Made by a program: the position numbers and the translations under genes. Shown here one piece after another: positions 42,667 through 52,211 of a stretch of 64,000 bases of DNA. The stretch covers positions 58,612-122,611 of the forward strand of contig CAIJOK010000016.1 in assembly GCA_903822205.1 (NCBI GenBank), given 5' to 3'. The notes below the pieces were generated by a model. That model saw only the letters and a list, made by a program, of their open reading frames with translations. It did not search any database and had not been told where the DNA came from. The DNA is from an uncultured beta proteobacterium (GTDB lineage Bacteria; Pseudomonadota; Gammaproteobacteria; Burkholderiales; Burkholderiaceae_C). The number at the start of each line of letters is the position of its first letter. Within the stretch, counting starts at the first letter, position 1.

Positions 42667-43404
42667 ATGAAGAATCCCCATTATTTCATGACCCCGCCCA
42701 TCGGCAGAATCAGTGCGTGGATGTCAGCCTTGTTGCTGTCGGCCTGCGCCAGTGCGCCCCCCCCCGACTGGCAGGCCAACGCTTTTGAGGCGCTGAACGC
42801 CTATGCCTCAGCCTATTTGGATGGAAATGTAGGTGAAAAGAGGAGTGACAGTGGCCGTGTGGCCGATGCTGAATGGGCGCGGGCCAAAGCGGCGCTGGCC
42901 AGCACGGGCCGGCCAGACCTGATGGCCCGTGCAGAACTGCGGAGATGCGCCGTACACACAGCCAGCCTGGCGTTTGAACCCTGCACCGGCTATTTGACAA
43001 TGGCAGCAGATGCGATGCCCGCAGACCGCACCTATGCGGCCTTTATCCGTGGCGACTGGGTGGGACTGAATAAAGAACATTTACCCCAGCACTACCGTGC
43101 ATTGCTGGATGCCACCACGATACCAACAGACACCAACCGCCTAAGCAGCATTGCTGACCCCTTGGCACGCTTGATTGCTGCCGCAGTGTTGCTTCAAAAA
43201 AAGCAAATCACCCCTATCGAAAGGGCCGTGGCGGTGGACACCGCATCAGCCCAGGGGTGGCGCAGACCGCTCTTGGGGTGGCTTTTGGTTCAAGGCCAAC
43301 AAGCAGAACAAACCGGCGACGCAGGGACATCGGCATCCCTTCAGCGACGCATCGATCTGGTGATGCAGACCCGGTCTGAGGGGCTAAAAACCACCCCGGA
43401 CTGA
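42667..43404 (+). CDS. Uncharacterised lipoprotein
   Basis: A 245-residue exported protein with a lipobox LSAC followed by ASAPPPDW. The mature part is helix-rich (NAFEALNAYASAYLDGN, ADAEWARAKAALASTGRPDLMARAELRRCA) and contains two later cysteines (RRCA and EPCTGY). I do not recognise the family. It is divergent from GtrA and convergent with the hybrid kinase gene. A diverged copy of its last 32 codons occurs 2.4 kb downstream at 45786-45881. Confidence 0.8.
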   Translation: MKNPHYFMTPPIGRISAWMSALLLSACASAPPPDWQANAFEALNAYASAYLDGNVGEKRSDSGRVADAEWARAKAALASTGRPDLMARAELRRCAVHTASLAFEPCTGYLTMAADAMPADRTYAAFIRGDWVGLNKEHLPQHYRALLDATTIPTDTNRLSSIADPLARLIAAAVLLQKKQITPIERAVAVDTASAQGWRRPLLGWLLVQGQQAEQTGDAGTSASLQRRIDLVMQTRSEGLKTTPD

Positions 43405-43459
43405 TCAACCTGGACTCCTCCGTTATCTCAGTTATTAATGGCTTGACACGTTGAGTGTT

Positions 43460-45688
43460 TTAAGCTGAGTTAATGGATATCACAGGTATTTTTAATCCAA
43501 GCCAGCGCACCAGCGTGGCTTGCAGATTCGCAAGGTTAAGGGGTTTCGTCAAAAAATCGTCCATACCACTGTCCAGACACTGCTTCCTGTCTTCCTCAAA
43601 GGCGTTGGCGGTCAATGCAACGATCCTGACGCGTGGAAGTCCTTGACCTGCCTCCCATAAACGGATTTTTTCAGTCGATTCCAGTCCACCCATCACAGGC
43701 ATTTGAACATCCATCAACACCAGATCGGGGACACCCCCCTGTGTCACGAAATCAAGCGCCTGTTGGCCGTCTTCAACGACCGTGACTTTCAAGCCCGAAC
43801 AACCCAGATCGTCGAGCATCGCCAGGATGACCATCCGGTTCACAGCATTGTCCTCGGCAATCAGCACTTTTCCTGTCAAATCCTTGACTGGCACTGCTTC
43901 TGATGTGGCGATCACCGGCAACTCCTGCACGTCGGGCAGGATCTCAACGCGGACTCGAAACCAGAAACGCGATCCCTGGCCGAGTTGGCTATCAATGCCA
44001 ACTTCCCCCCCCATCATCTGAGCCAACTGCAAAACGATGCACAGCCCCAAACCGGTTCCGCCAAATTTGCGGGTGATCGAATTGTCGGCCTGGCTAAAAG
44101 GCTTAAATAGACGGATCTGCTGTTCAGGCGTGAGCCCAACGCCACTGTCTGAGACAGAAAATAAAAGCACAGCGTGTTCCGATTGGCGTTCAATTTCGCT
44201 TACCACAATTCGCACAAAGCCTCTGGCGGTGAATTTGATGGCATTGCTGACTAGGTTCGAGAGCATCTGACGCAGCCGGTGAGGGTCACTCAGATAGCAT
44301 GGCCCGGCCGGCCCCTGCCAAGTTGAGTCGAGTTGCAGCCCTTTGGCGCTGGCACTTTGGGCAAACAGTGCATGAATGTCACCAACAATCGAATCAACCG
44401 CACAGACAATCGACTCCAAATTGAGTTTGCCAGCCTCTACTTTTGACATGTCCAGGATGTCGTTGAGCAGCAACAGCAGCGTGTTGCCAGTATTCACAAT
44501 GGTTTGCGCGTATTGCAAGCGCTTGTCATTCTGAAGTTGGGGACTAACGAGCAACTGTGCCATGCCAATGACCCCGTTCAACGGAGTACGTATTTCATGG
44601 CTCATGTTGGAAATGAACTCACTCTTAGCTCGGTTGGCTGCATCAGCAGCAGTATTGGCTACTTCAAGCTCATCAACGCGACCCACCAGCTCTTTTTTTA
44701 GATGTTCCAACTGCTGATTTTTGTGTGACATCAGGGACACCAGCTCGTGCAGAGTTGTCTCGGCACGTTTGCGTCTCCGAATTTGCCAGGCCAGCAAAAA
44801 AACAGCCACCATTGCCACGATCAGTGCTGACGATACGACCGCAATCAATAATATCTGTTGGCGTAATTGTTCTTGCGTCTTGAATACGACTTCCGTGGGC
44901 TGCCAGGACTTGATAATCCTGTCAAATGTGCCATCTCGCCGTATGTCAGCCAATCCAGAGTTGATCTCTTTGAGCAGAAGCGTATTGCCTTTTTTGACGG
45001 CAATCGCCGAGTAACTACGGATGATGGGTTCCTTGATTAATTTGACGTTATGGATATTATTTGTCGCCAGCACAAAGCTCCCAACCCACCGGTCCGCAAT
45101 GATTGCGTCCACGGTTCCCATTTTCAGCATCCTGTAGCCTTGAACAAAGTCCGGGATGATTTCCACAATGATCTGAGGGTTCTTTCGCAGTAAGTTGATT
45201 GGCAGTCCCTTTTTTTCGACACCAACTTTCATACCACGTAAATCGTCCAAGCTAGCTATATCAACACGTTCGGAGGAAATGAATATCGTGAATTCAGAAG
45301 TCAGCAGGGGTTCTGAAAAGTCATAGATTTTCAAACGTTCCGTATCGGAATTGATTTGCAGCAGAGCGTCTGCCTGATCCTCCAGAACAAGTCGTTGAGC
45401 TTGTGCCCAGTCCATGAGACGAATCTCCACGGGGTTGTGCAGGCGCTTTGCTAGGGCTTCGGCAAGGTCAACCACTAAGCCTGCCGGTTTGCCGTTCTTC
45501 ATAAAGTTAAACGGCGGTAGTGTTTCGTTGCCAAGGAATAGAACTGTCCGCTCATCGGACTTCCTGCCAACAGCTTGTGTACTGGCACAGTCCATCGGCC
45601 ACCAGACTAACATTGCGCCGAAAATCACCATCATTGCCACCACACAGACCCTCCGCCTTGTTTGTTTCTTTGTTTGTCTATCGTTCAT
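43460..45688 (-). CDS. BvgS-like hybrid histidine kinase
   Basis: A 742-residue sensor kinase. After an N-terminal membrane segment ([15 protein letters not shown]) comes a periplasmic solute-binding domain of the SBP_bac_3 (Venus flytrap) type: [41 protein letters not shown] and [14 protein letters not shown] second segment lies near residue 285. Cytoplasmic domains are HisKA with [17 protein letters not shown], HATPase ([19 protein letters not shown]) and one receiver ([12 protein letters not shown]). No HPt domain is present, so the last transfer needs a separate protein. It responds to a small ligand in the periplasm. No DNA-binding partner lies beside it. Flanks carry copies of a lipoprotein gene end. 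Confidence 0.93.
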   Translation of the reverse strand: MNDRQTKKQTRRRVCVVAMMVIFGAMLVWWPMDCASTQAVGRKSDERTVLFLGNETLPPFNFMKNGKPAGLVVDLAEALAKRLHNPVEIRLMDWAQAQRLVLEDQADALLQINSDTERLKIYDFSEPLLTSEFTIFISSERVDIASLDDLRGMKVGVEKKGLPINLLRKNPQIIVEIIPDFVQGYRMLKMGTVDAIIADRWVGSFVLATNNIHNVKLIKEPIIRSYSAIAVKKGNTLLLKEINSGLADIRRDGTFDRIIKSWQPTEVVFKTQEQLRQQILLIAVVSSALIVAMVAVFLLAWQIRRRKRAETTLHELVSLMSHKNQQLEHLKKELVGRVDELEVANTAADAANRAKSEFISNMSHEIRTPLNGVIGMAQLLVSPQLQNDKRLQYAQTIVNTGNTLLLLLNDILDMSKVEAGKLNLESIVCAVDSIVGDIHALFAQSASAKGLQLDSTWQGPAGPCYLSDPHRLRQMLSNLVSNAIKFTARGFVRIVVSEIERQSEHAVLLFSVSDSGVGLTPEQQIRLFKPFSQADNSITRKFGGTGLGLCIVLQLAQMMGGEVGIDSQLGQGSRFWFRVRVEILPDVQELPVIATSEAVPVKDLTGKVLIAEDNAVNRMVILAMLDDLGCSGLKVTVVEDGQQALDFVTQGGVPDLVLMDVQMPVMGGLESTEKIRLWEAGQGLPRVRIVALTANAFEEDRKQCLDSGMDDFLTKPLNLANLQATLVRWLGLKIPVISINSA

Positions 45689-45785
45689 AAGGTCAAAAAT
45701 TTCTGTATTTTTAATCGATTTAAATACTTTCTACTAAATCAGTGCAGCTAAAACGTTTCATCGTGTGGCCACGAATTGCAGTAAT

Positions 45786-45881
45786 CAAACCGGCGACGTG
45801 GGGGCCTTGACTTCTATTCAGCGACGCATTGATCTGGTGATGCAGATCAGGGCAGAGGGATTAAAAACGATGCCGGACTGA
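45786..45881 (+). pseudogene. Remnant of a second lipoprotein gene (last 32 codons)
   Basis: This 96-base stretch can be read as 31 codons and TGA in the plus direction and aligns without gaps with 43309-43404, the end of the lipoprotein gene. I count 76 of 96 identical bases. Shared peptide pieces are QTGD, QRRIDLVMQ, EGLKT and PD. No start or upstream part of the gene remains. It lies just behind the start of the divergent-strand hybrid kinase gene. Confidence 0.75.
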
Positions 45882-45911
45882 TCATCCGCATCATCATCCG
45901 CACCGGCCGCG

Positions 45912-47016
45912 TCAAACCCCTTGCTTTAATGAGGCCTCGATGAAGGCATCCAAGTCACCGTCCAGTACCTTCTGGGTAGCAGATGTCTCGTAGTTGGTGC
46001 GCAGGTCTTTGATGCGGCTGTTGTCCAACACATAGCTGCGAATCTGATGACCCCAGCCCACATCGGTTTTGGAGTCTTCCAGCTTTTGCTGCTCGGCCTG
46101 ACGCAAACGCATCTCGTGGTCGTACAAACGGCTTCGCAGACGTTTCCAGGCGACATCACGGTTGCTGTGCTGACTGCGACCATCTTGACATTGCACCACG
46201 ATGCCTGTGGGGATGTGCGTCATGCGAACTGCAGAGTCGGTCTTGTTGATGTGCTGGCCACCGGCCCCACTGGCCCTGAAGGTGTCGATACGCACATCTG
46301 CCGGGTTGATGTCGATCTCAATCGAGTCGTCGATCTCAGGATAGACAAAAACGGAAGCAAACGAGGTGTGACGGCCACCCGCTGAGTCAAACGGACTTTT
46401 GCGAACCAGCCGGTGAACACCGGTTTCGGTACGCAGCAGCCCAAAGGCGTATTCGCCCTCGATTTTGATCGTGGCCCCTTTGATACCGGCGGTGTCGCCC
46501 GGGGTTTCGTCCTCGAGCGCGGTGCTAAAACCTTTGCGCTCGGCGTAGCGCAGGTACTGGCGCAGCAACATGCTGGCCCAGTCACAGGCCTCTGTTCCAC
46601 CGGCACCTGCTTGAATGTCCAAAAAGCAGTTCAAGGGGTCAGCGGGGTTGTTGAACATGCGGCGAAACTCAAGGTCTTTGACGATGGCATTCAGCCGTGC
46701 CACATCTGCCTGGATGGTGTGCAATCCCGCCACGTCGCCGTCATCACGGCTCATCTCAAAGAGTTCAGCGTTGTCAGACAGATCACGCGCCAGATCAGTC
46801 AATGTGTCAACGATGCCGCCCAGCAATTTTTTTTCTCGGCCCAAGTCCAGGGCACGTTTTGAATCCCCCCAGACATCGGGGTCTTCCAGTGCGGCATTGA
46901 CTGTTCTTAGACGTTCGAATTTGGCATCAAAGTCAAAGATACCCCCGTAAATGTTGGGTGCGCATCGTTAAATCTGCAATCTGGGTGCCAATGGCATTGC
47001 ATTGTTCGGCTTCCAT
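45912..47016 (-). CDS. prfB: Peptide chain release factor 2, programmed +1 frameshift
   Basis: Recognises UGA and UAA stop codons. The zero frame runs from ATG 47016 to the in-frame TGA at 46935-46933 and ends LRGYL; reading continues after a +1 shift with DFDAKFERL to the stop at 45912 (join 47016-46936 and 46934-45912). The shift site is the classical one (see separate entry). Downstream the stop-codon motif SPF ([12 protein letters not shown]) and the catalytic GGQ in [16 protein letters not shown] are present. RF2 autoregulates its own synthesis through the internal UGA. 367 residues, normal. lysS, often next to prfB, is absent. Confidence 0.96.
46932..46949 (-). promoter_or_regulatory. 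RF2 programmed frameshift site
   Basis: Minus strand reads GGGGGTATCTTTGAC: a Shine-Dalgarno-like G-run, the slippery CTT codon and the UGA followed by C (weak termination context). This is the conserved autoregulatory signal of prfB: low RF2 favours a +1 shift and more RF2. Confidence 0.95.
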
Positions 47017-47038
47017 GGGGGGGGTATCCTGTGATTGT

Positions 47039-47085
47039 GAAAAAACTAAAACGGCCCATGCGACCAAAATGAGGGCGAATGGGCC
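47039..47085 (-). terminator. Probable rho-independent terminator after the M20 amidohydrolase
   Basis: On the minus strand GGCCCAT and ATGGGCC (47079-47085 and 47053-47059) form a 7-bp stem with a 19-base loop, followed by GTTTTAGTTTTTTC. It lies 33 bases after the amidohydrolase stop and before the prfB start. Confidence 0.5.
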
Positions 47086-47117
47086 AAGTTTGCGATTTTC
47101 ACATACAGGGCATCTCA

Positions 47118-48290
47118 CTATGGTTGCAAGTACCGCTCGGCCAGTCGCACCCAATACGTGGCCCCCAGTGGCAACAACGCATCGTTAAAGTCATAGCAGG
47201 CGTTGTGCAACATGCACGATCCACCGCCGTGGTCGTCGTCTCCATTGCCAATAAAAACGTAGCAGCCGGGCCTGGCTTGCAACATGTACGCAAAGTCTTC
47301 GGCGGCCATCGTTGGCTCTTGCGCAAGAACCTTGGACTGGCCCACGATGTCCGTCAGCACCTGACGCGCAAGATCAGACTCTGCCGCATGGTTGACGGTA
47401 GCGGGGTAGTTGCGCGTAAATTCAAAGTCATGCGCCATCTCAAACGCCTCGCACACACCACGGGTGATGCCTTGCATGCGATGTTCGATCAAGTCCAGCA
47501 CCTCGGGCAACAGGCTTCGTACCGTTCCGGCCAGTACACAACGACCCAGGATCACGTTGTTGGTCTGGCCGGTGTGGATCGAAGACACCGAGATGACACC
47601 GGCATCGATGGGCCGGAGGTTGCGGCTGATGATGGTTTGAAATGCCTGCACCAGTTGGCAGGCCACCGGAACGGGGTCTTGGGTCTTGTGGGGCATGGCG
47701 GCATGTCCGCCTTTGCCGTGCAGGGTAATTTTGAACTCATTGCTTGAGGCCATCACCGGCCCTTCACTGACAGCAAACTGACCCTCCGGCAGGCCGGGCC
47801 AGTTGTGCATTCCAAATACCGCGTCCATCGGGAACAAATCGAACAAACCGTCCTTGATCATCTCGTGCGCTCCACCACCGCCCTCTTCAGCAGGCTGAAA
47901 GACAAGGTAAACCGTACCGTCAAAGTGCGGTTGCGTCACCAGATAGTGGGCTGCTGACAGCAACATGGCCATGTGACCGTCATGGCCACAGGCATGCATC
48001 AAGCCAGGATGTGCGCTGGCGTGGGCAAATGTATTGGCCTCCTGAATGGGCAAGGCATCCATGTCGGCCCGCAAGCCAATGGCCCGGGCTGATGTACCGT
48101 GGCGAATGATCCCGACCACCCCCGTGCGGCCCAGACCGCGATGAACGGGTATGTCCCACTGCGTCAGTTGGCTAGCGACAAGGTCAGACGTGCGTTGCAA
48201 GGCAAAGCCAAGTTCAGGATGGGCGTGCAGGTCGCGGCGCAGCGCGACCATGGAAGCGGATTGTTTGACAATCAGATCGATCAATTTCAT
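47118..48290 (-). CDS. M20 family amidohydrolase (hippurate hydrolase-like)
   Basis: A 390-residue zinc metallohydrolase of the M20D type that cleaves N-acyl amino acids such as hippurate or acetylated amino acids. Metal-binding sites are HACGHDGHMAMLL, the Glu pair in FQPAEEGGGG and the late H of SCMLHNACYDF. The start RRDLHAHPELGF is the family signature. The exact substrate (hippurate, N-acetyl-diaminopimelate, indole-acetyl conjugates) cannot be read out. It stands alone, followed by a probable terminator. Confidence 0.92.
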   Translation of the reverse strand: MKLIDLIVKQSASMVALRRDLHAHPELGFALQRTSDLVASQLTQWDIPVHRGLGRTGVVGIIRHGTSARAIGLRADMDALPIQEANTFAHASAHPGLMHACGHDGHMAMLLSAAHYLVTQPHFDGTVYLVFQPAEEGGGGAHEMIKDGLFDLFPMDAVFGMHNWPGLPEGQFAVSEGPVMASSNEFKITLHGKGGHAAMPHKTQDPVPVACQLVQAFQTIISRNLRPIDAGVISVSSIHTGQTNNVILGRCVLAGTVRSLLPEVLDLIEHRMQGITRGVCEAFEMAHDFEFTRNYPATVNHAAESDLARQVLTDIVGQSKVLAQEPTMAAEDFAYMLQARPGCYVFIGNGDDDHGGGSCMLHNACYDFNDALLPLGATYWVRLAERYLQP

Positions 48291-48438
48291 ACCTGCTCCG
48301 TTGACTGTGCGTGATACATTGGATCATAAACACTATGATCCTAAACGAATTTTATGACTTGATAAACTCGTAACGGCGTTTCGTCTGCCACGATAGTCTC
48401 AAGCGGCCCGTCACCGCCATTTCACCTTTTGGTCGTTT

Positions 48439-51400
48439 ATGTCCTTACAACCTTCTGCCGCTGCCCTTTGGCTTGACATGGCATCCCTGGTCAGGCTGTG
48501 CGACAGCACCACCTACTCCCGTGCGCTTTTGCTGTACCGCAACCAACGGGTTCTCGATCTGTCCATTGAACCCGTTCACGACAACTGGCAGTTGTCAGGT
48601 GACGTGCAGGGCACTCAACGTTATCCCTACTCCGTGACGGTCGAGATCAAACGCAGTAGTCTGGGTGTCGTCGTCGAGTGGGACAGCGACTGCACTTGCC
48701 CCGTGGGTTACCAGTGCAAGCACGGTGTTGCGCTGATGATCAAGGCTGCCTACCAGGGTTACCACGTGCTGGCAATGGGTGGATCGCCCAAGGCTGACCG
48801 CAGCAAGACCCCTCCTGTCACTGCGGCCCAACGGGGTGACCGTGCGGCCATCGCCGCAGAGATAGCCCGTCTGGAGGCTGAGGCGCACGTCCTGCGGTGG
48901 CTGAAAGACCTTGAAAAAATTAACGCTGAGAACGATCAGCCTGCGTCTTTCGCCCCGGCCCCTGAGGCCCGTTCTGAACAGTTGTTGTACCTGTTGTCGG
49001 TCACGACAGCACAAAGCCAAAGTCCGCAGCTTACCCTGTCTGTGGCGCTGTCCTACCGCAAGGTTGCAGGTGGCTGGGCCAAAACAAAACCGCTCAAGAG
49101 TTACCCCGAAAAAGGCGACGCTGTATTTGACATGACCAGTGAGGCCGACCGCGATGTGCTACAGCTCTTGCGCACACTGCCTCGCACCGGTGCCTACGCC
49201 GCCTACTACCACGGCAGCAGCTACAGCGTTGTTTCTGCGGTTGTGATCGATGGCAAATTTGGCTTTATCACACTCGAAAAGGCCGCCAGCACAGGGCGGC
49301 TGTATGCCTGCGACACCAACAATCAGCCGACAAAATCGATCCAATTGACACCACCCCAGACCCTGGTCTGGGAATGGCGAGAGGTCACAGTACCTCAGTC
49401 AAGCGAAGCGCACTGGACTTTGCACGTCAAAATGCAAAACAGCGATACGCGTTTGTGCCTGAATACACCACCCCTGTACCTGGATGTCAAGCAGGGTCAA
49501 TGCGGATTGGTCGATTTGCAGGGCTTGAGCATGGCTCAGATCAGCGCTCTGCTCAGAGCACCCCCCATGAACGCTTTGACCCTGCAAAACCATCAGCATG
49601 ACCTGATACGGATGCTTGGCCCTGTCCCGCTGCCGCCCGTGCTTGAGCAATTGCCCAAACTGACCGGTCTGACCCCCAAGCCCTGTTTGTTGCTGCGCCC
49701 GTTTCAGGCCACACCAGCTCACTCTGATGGGGTGATCGAGGCCCACTTGAGCTTTGACTACGGCGGTCACCGCAATTGGTGGACCGGCCAGGGCAGCGTG
49801 GTGGTGCTGAACTTGGCGGAGGGTCGCGTGATGCTGCAACGTGACCCCGAGGCTGAGCTGGATGCCATATCCCGATTGCTCGAACTGGGACTCCAGTCTT
49901 TGCGCAGCGGTGTGTTTGGTATGCCAAGCGATGACTTATCGCAAACCTGGATGCAATGGGCCGAAGACGACTATGCACCCTTGCGCGAGGCCGGTTTTGA
50001 GCTCACGGTCGATGACAGCCTAAAGGGCTGGATACGCCACGCCGATGCCTTCAGTGTCAGTCTGGAGCATCAGGGTGATGATGAGGCCACATCACCCTGG
50101 TTTGATCTGTCGCTGGGCGTAGAGATCGAGGGTGTTCGCCACAACATCCTGCCCTGGCTGCCTCGTTTGATCGCCGCCGCCGCACGCCACCCCCGCGATG
50201 CTGCGACGGGGTTACCCGATTTGCCCCCCTTTTTGTACCTGGCAGCCCCTGAGGGCGGCTTTGTTCGCCTGCCAACCGAGGGTCTTAAACCTTGGCTGGG
50301 CGCTCTGCTTGAACTGGTGGGTGATCGTGACCGAGATTTTTCGTCTGACAGCCTGAAACTCTCGCGCATGGATGCCATGCGCACCACCGCCGCGTTGGGC
50401 GCGGGTGCCGTGTGGGAAGGTGCCAAACACCTGCGCGAAATGGTCCAGCGCCTGAGCGGTCGCGCAGAGCTGCCGGACATCCCGCTGCCTGCGGGCATTC
50501 ATGCCGACCTGCGCCACTACCAAAAACAAGGCGTGAACTGGCTACAGTTTTTGCGCGAATTTGGCCTGGCGGGCATTTTGGCCGACGACATGGGGCTGGG
50601 CAAAACGCTGCAAACCCTGGCCCACATTCAGATCGAAAAAGACGCTGGCCGCCTTGATTTGCCTGCGCTCATCATCGCGCCGGTCAGCCTGATGGGCAAC
50701 TGGAAGCGTGAGGCTGAGCGTTTTTGCCCCGATCTGCAAAGTCTGGTGCTGCACGGCAAAGACCGCCATGAAATGGCCGAAAACATGACGGACAACGACA
50801 TCGTGATCGCCCCCTATTCGCTGCTGCACCGCGACCGTGAGCGCTGGCTTAAAGCCAAATGGCATATGGTGGTGCTCGACGAAGCGCAAAACATCAAAAA
50901 TGCCAACACCAATGCCGCGCAAGTGGTCAGTGAACTTCACAGCCGCCATCGTCTGTGCCTGTCTGGCACCCCCATGGAAAACCACCTGGGCGAAATCTGG
51001 AGCCTGTTTCACTTTTTGATGCCCGGCTTTTTGGGCAGTCAAAAGCGTTTTGGCGAACTGTTTCGCGGCCCGATCGAAAAACAAGGCGACCCCGAGGCCC
51101 TTTACCAACTGCGTGCCCGTGTCACGCCTTTTATGCTGCGCCGCACCAAAAATCTGGTGGCCAACGAGTTGCCACCCAAGGTTGAGACCATCATGCGGGT
51201 GGAACTATCGGGCAAACAGGCTGACCTGTACGAAACCATCCGTCTGGGCATGGAAAAAACCGTTCGCGAGGCTTTGAACAGCAAAGGTTTGGCCAAATCC
51301 CAAATCACCATTTTGGATGCCCTGCTCAAACTGCGCCAAGTGTGCTGTGACCCCCATTTGCTCAAGCTCGAAGCCGCCCGAAAGGTCAAAGAATCTGCCA

Positions 51401-51912
51401 AGCTGGAGCAATTGATGGAGATGCTGCCTGAAATGCTCAGCGAGGGCCGGCGCGTTTTGCTGTTTTCACAGTTCACCAGCATGCTCAGCCTGATCGAAGA
51501 CGAACTGCTCAAACGCAAAATCAATTGGGTCAAATTGACGGGCCAAAGCCAAAAGCGCGACGAGATCATCACCCGATTTACCAGCGGCGAGGTTCCTTTG
51601 TTTTTGATCAGCCTCAAGGCCGGCGGCGTAGGGTTAAACCTGCCGCAGGCCGATACCGTCATCCACTACGACCCCTGGTGGAACCCTGCCGTCGAAAACC
51701 AGGCCACCGACCGCGCCCACCGCATCGGTCAAACGCAAAGCGTATGGGTGGTCAAACTGGTGGCGCAGGGTACGATCGAAGAGCGTATCCTGGCCCTGCA
51801 AGAGCGCAAGGCCGCACTGGCTGAGAGCATGTACAGCGGATCGGTCGGTCGCAAACAGCCGCTCTTTAGTGAGAGTGATCTGCAAGAGCTGCTGAAACCC
51901 TTGTCGCGCTGA
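48439..51912 (+). CDS. SNF2-family helicase with SWIM zinc finger
   Basis: A 1157-residue DNA-dependent ATPase of the SNF2/RapA-HepA group. Near residue 85 DCTCPVGYQCKHGVAL forms a SWIM zinc finger (CxCxnCxH). After a long central region, the helicase core runs from about residue 690 to the end: motif I ILADDMGLGKTLQTL, motif II VVLDEAQ (DEAQ), motif III LCLSGTPMEN, motif V GGVGLNLPQAD and motif VI ATDRAHRIGQTQ. Such proteins act in transcription recycling, chromosome remodelling or DNA repair; which one is unknown. It is preceded by a 148-base spacer and followed by the BrnA-like gene. Confidence 0.95.
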   Translation: MSLQPSAAALWLDMASLVRLCDSTTYSRALLLYRNQRVLDLSIEPVHDNWQLSGDVQGTQRYPYSVTVEIKRSSLGVVVEWDSDCTCPVGYQCKHGVALMIKAAYQGYHVLAMGGSPKADRSKTPPVTAAQRGDRAAIAAEIARLEAEAHVLRWLKDLEKINAENDQPASFAPAPEARSEQLLYLLSVTTAQSQSPQLTLSVALSYRKVAGGWAKTKPLKSYPEKGDAVFDMTSEADRDVLQLLRTLPRTGAYAAYYHGSSYSVVSAVVIDGKFGFITLEKAASTGRLYACDTNNQPTKSIQLTPPQTLVWEWREVTVPQSSEAHWTLHVKMQNSDTRLCLNTPPLYLDVKQGQCGLVDLQGLSMAQISALLRAPPMNALTLQNHQHDLIRMLGPVPLPPVLEQLPKLTGLTPKPCLLLRPFQATPAHSDGVIEAHLSFDYGGHRNWWTGQGSVVVLNLAEGRVMLQRDPEAELDAISRLLELGLQSLRSGVFGMPSDDLSQTWMQWAEDDYAPLREAGFELTVDDSLKGWIRHADAFSVSLEHQGDDEATSPWFDLSLGVEIEGVRHNILPWLPRLIAAAARHPRDAATGLPDLPPFLYLAAPEGGFVRLPTEGLKPWLGALLELVGDRDRDFSSDSLKLSRMDAMRTTAALGAGAVWEGAKHLREMVQRLSGRAELPDIPLPAGIHADLRHYQKQGVNWLQFLREFGLAGILADDMGLGKTLQTLAHIQIEKDAGRLDLPALIIAPVSLMGNWKREAERFCPDLQSLVLHGKDRHEMAENMTDNDIVIAPYSLLHRDRERWLKAKWHMVVLDEAQNIKNANTNAAQVVSELHSRHRLCLSGTPMENHLGEIWSLFHFLMPGFLGSQKRFGELFRGPIEKQGDPEALYQLRARVTPFMLRRTKNLVANELPPKVETIMRVELSGKQADLYETIRLGMEKTVREALNSKGLAKSQITILDALLKLRQVCCDPHLLKLEAARKVKESAKLEQLMEMLPEMLSEGRRVLLFSQFTSMLSLIEDELLKRKINWVKLTGQSQKRDEIITRFTSGEVPLFLISLKAGGVGLNLPQADTVIHYDPWWNPAVENQATDRAHRIGQTQSVWVVKLVAQGTIEERILALQERKAALAESMYSGSVGRKQPLFSESDLQELLKPLSR

Positions 51913-51973
51913 TCTCAATCGGGTTGGCGCATAGGTCGTCAGCTTGTACAGTATGTTCCGGTGATTGATTGCT

Positions 51974-52180
51974 ATGGATGCTAAGTTGAATGGCTTGGTA
52001 TCCATTCATACTGTGCGTGACCGCCCCAAGTCCGAGAATAAAAAACGCTTGCTTTCGGTTCGATACAGTGTCGAGGTCGTGGAGTATTTTCGTGCTACCG
52101 GCGAAGGTTGGCAGGCGCGTATGGACAACGTACTCCGTCAATATGTCAATCAACACGTGGATCGCAATAATGCGACATAA
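51974..52180 (+). CDS. BrnA-like antitoxin, without a visible BrnT partner
   Basis: A 68-residue protein whose centre, RYSVEVVEYFRATGEGWQARMDNVLRQYV (quoted in parts: YSVEVVEYFRATGEGW, MDNVLRQYV), matches the C-terminal ribbon-helix-helix part of BrnA antitoxins. BrnA normally forms an operon with the ribonuclease toxin BrnT, but no such gene is found on either side. It lies between the SNF2 helicase and a sensor kinase (31 bases to the latter), all on the plus strand. It may be an orphan antitoxin or a small DNA-binding regulator of the downstream kinase. Confidence 0.78.
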   Translation: MDAKLNGLVSIHTVRDRPKSENKKRLLSVRYSVEVVEYFRATGEGWQARMDNVLRQYVNQHVDRNNAT

Positions 52181-52211
52181 CTTGTAAATATTTTCAACTT
52201 AAAAAATACAT

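Noticed and set aside
47017-47154. Upstream extension of prfB frame with a hydrophobic segment
   Set aside because: RF2 has no membrane segment; alignment with known RF2 starts supports ATG 47016, and the region contains the terminator of the amidohydrolase gene.
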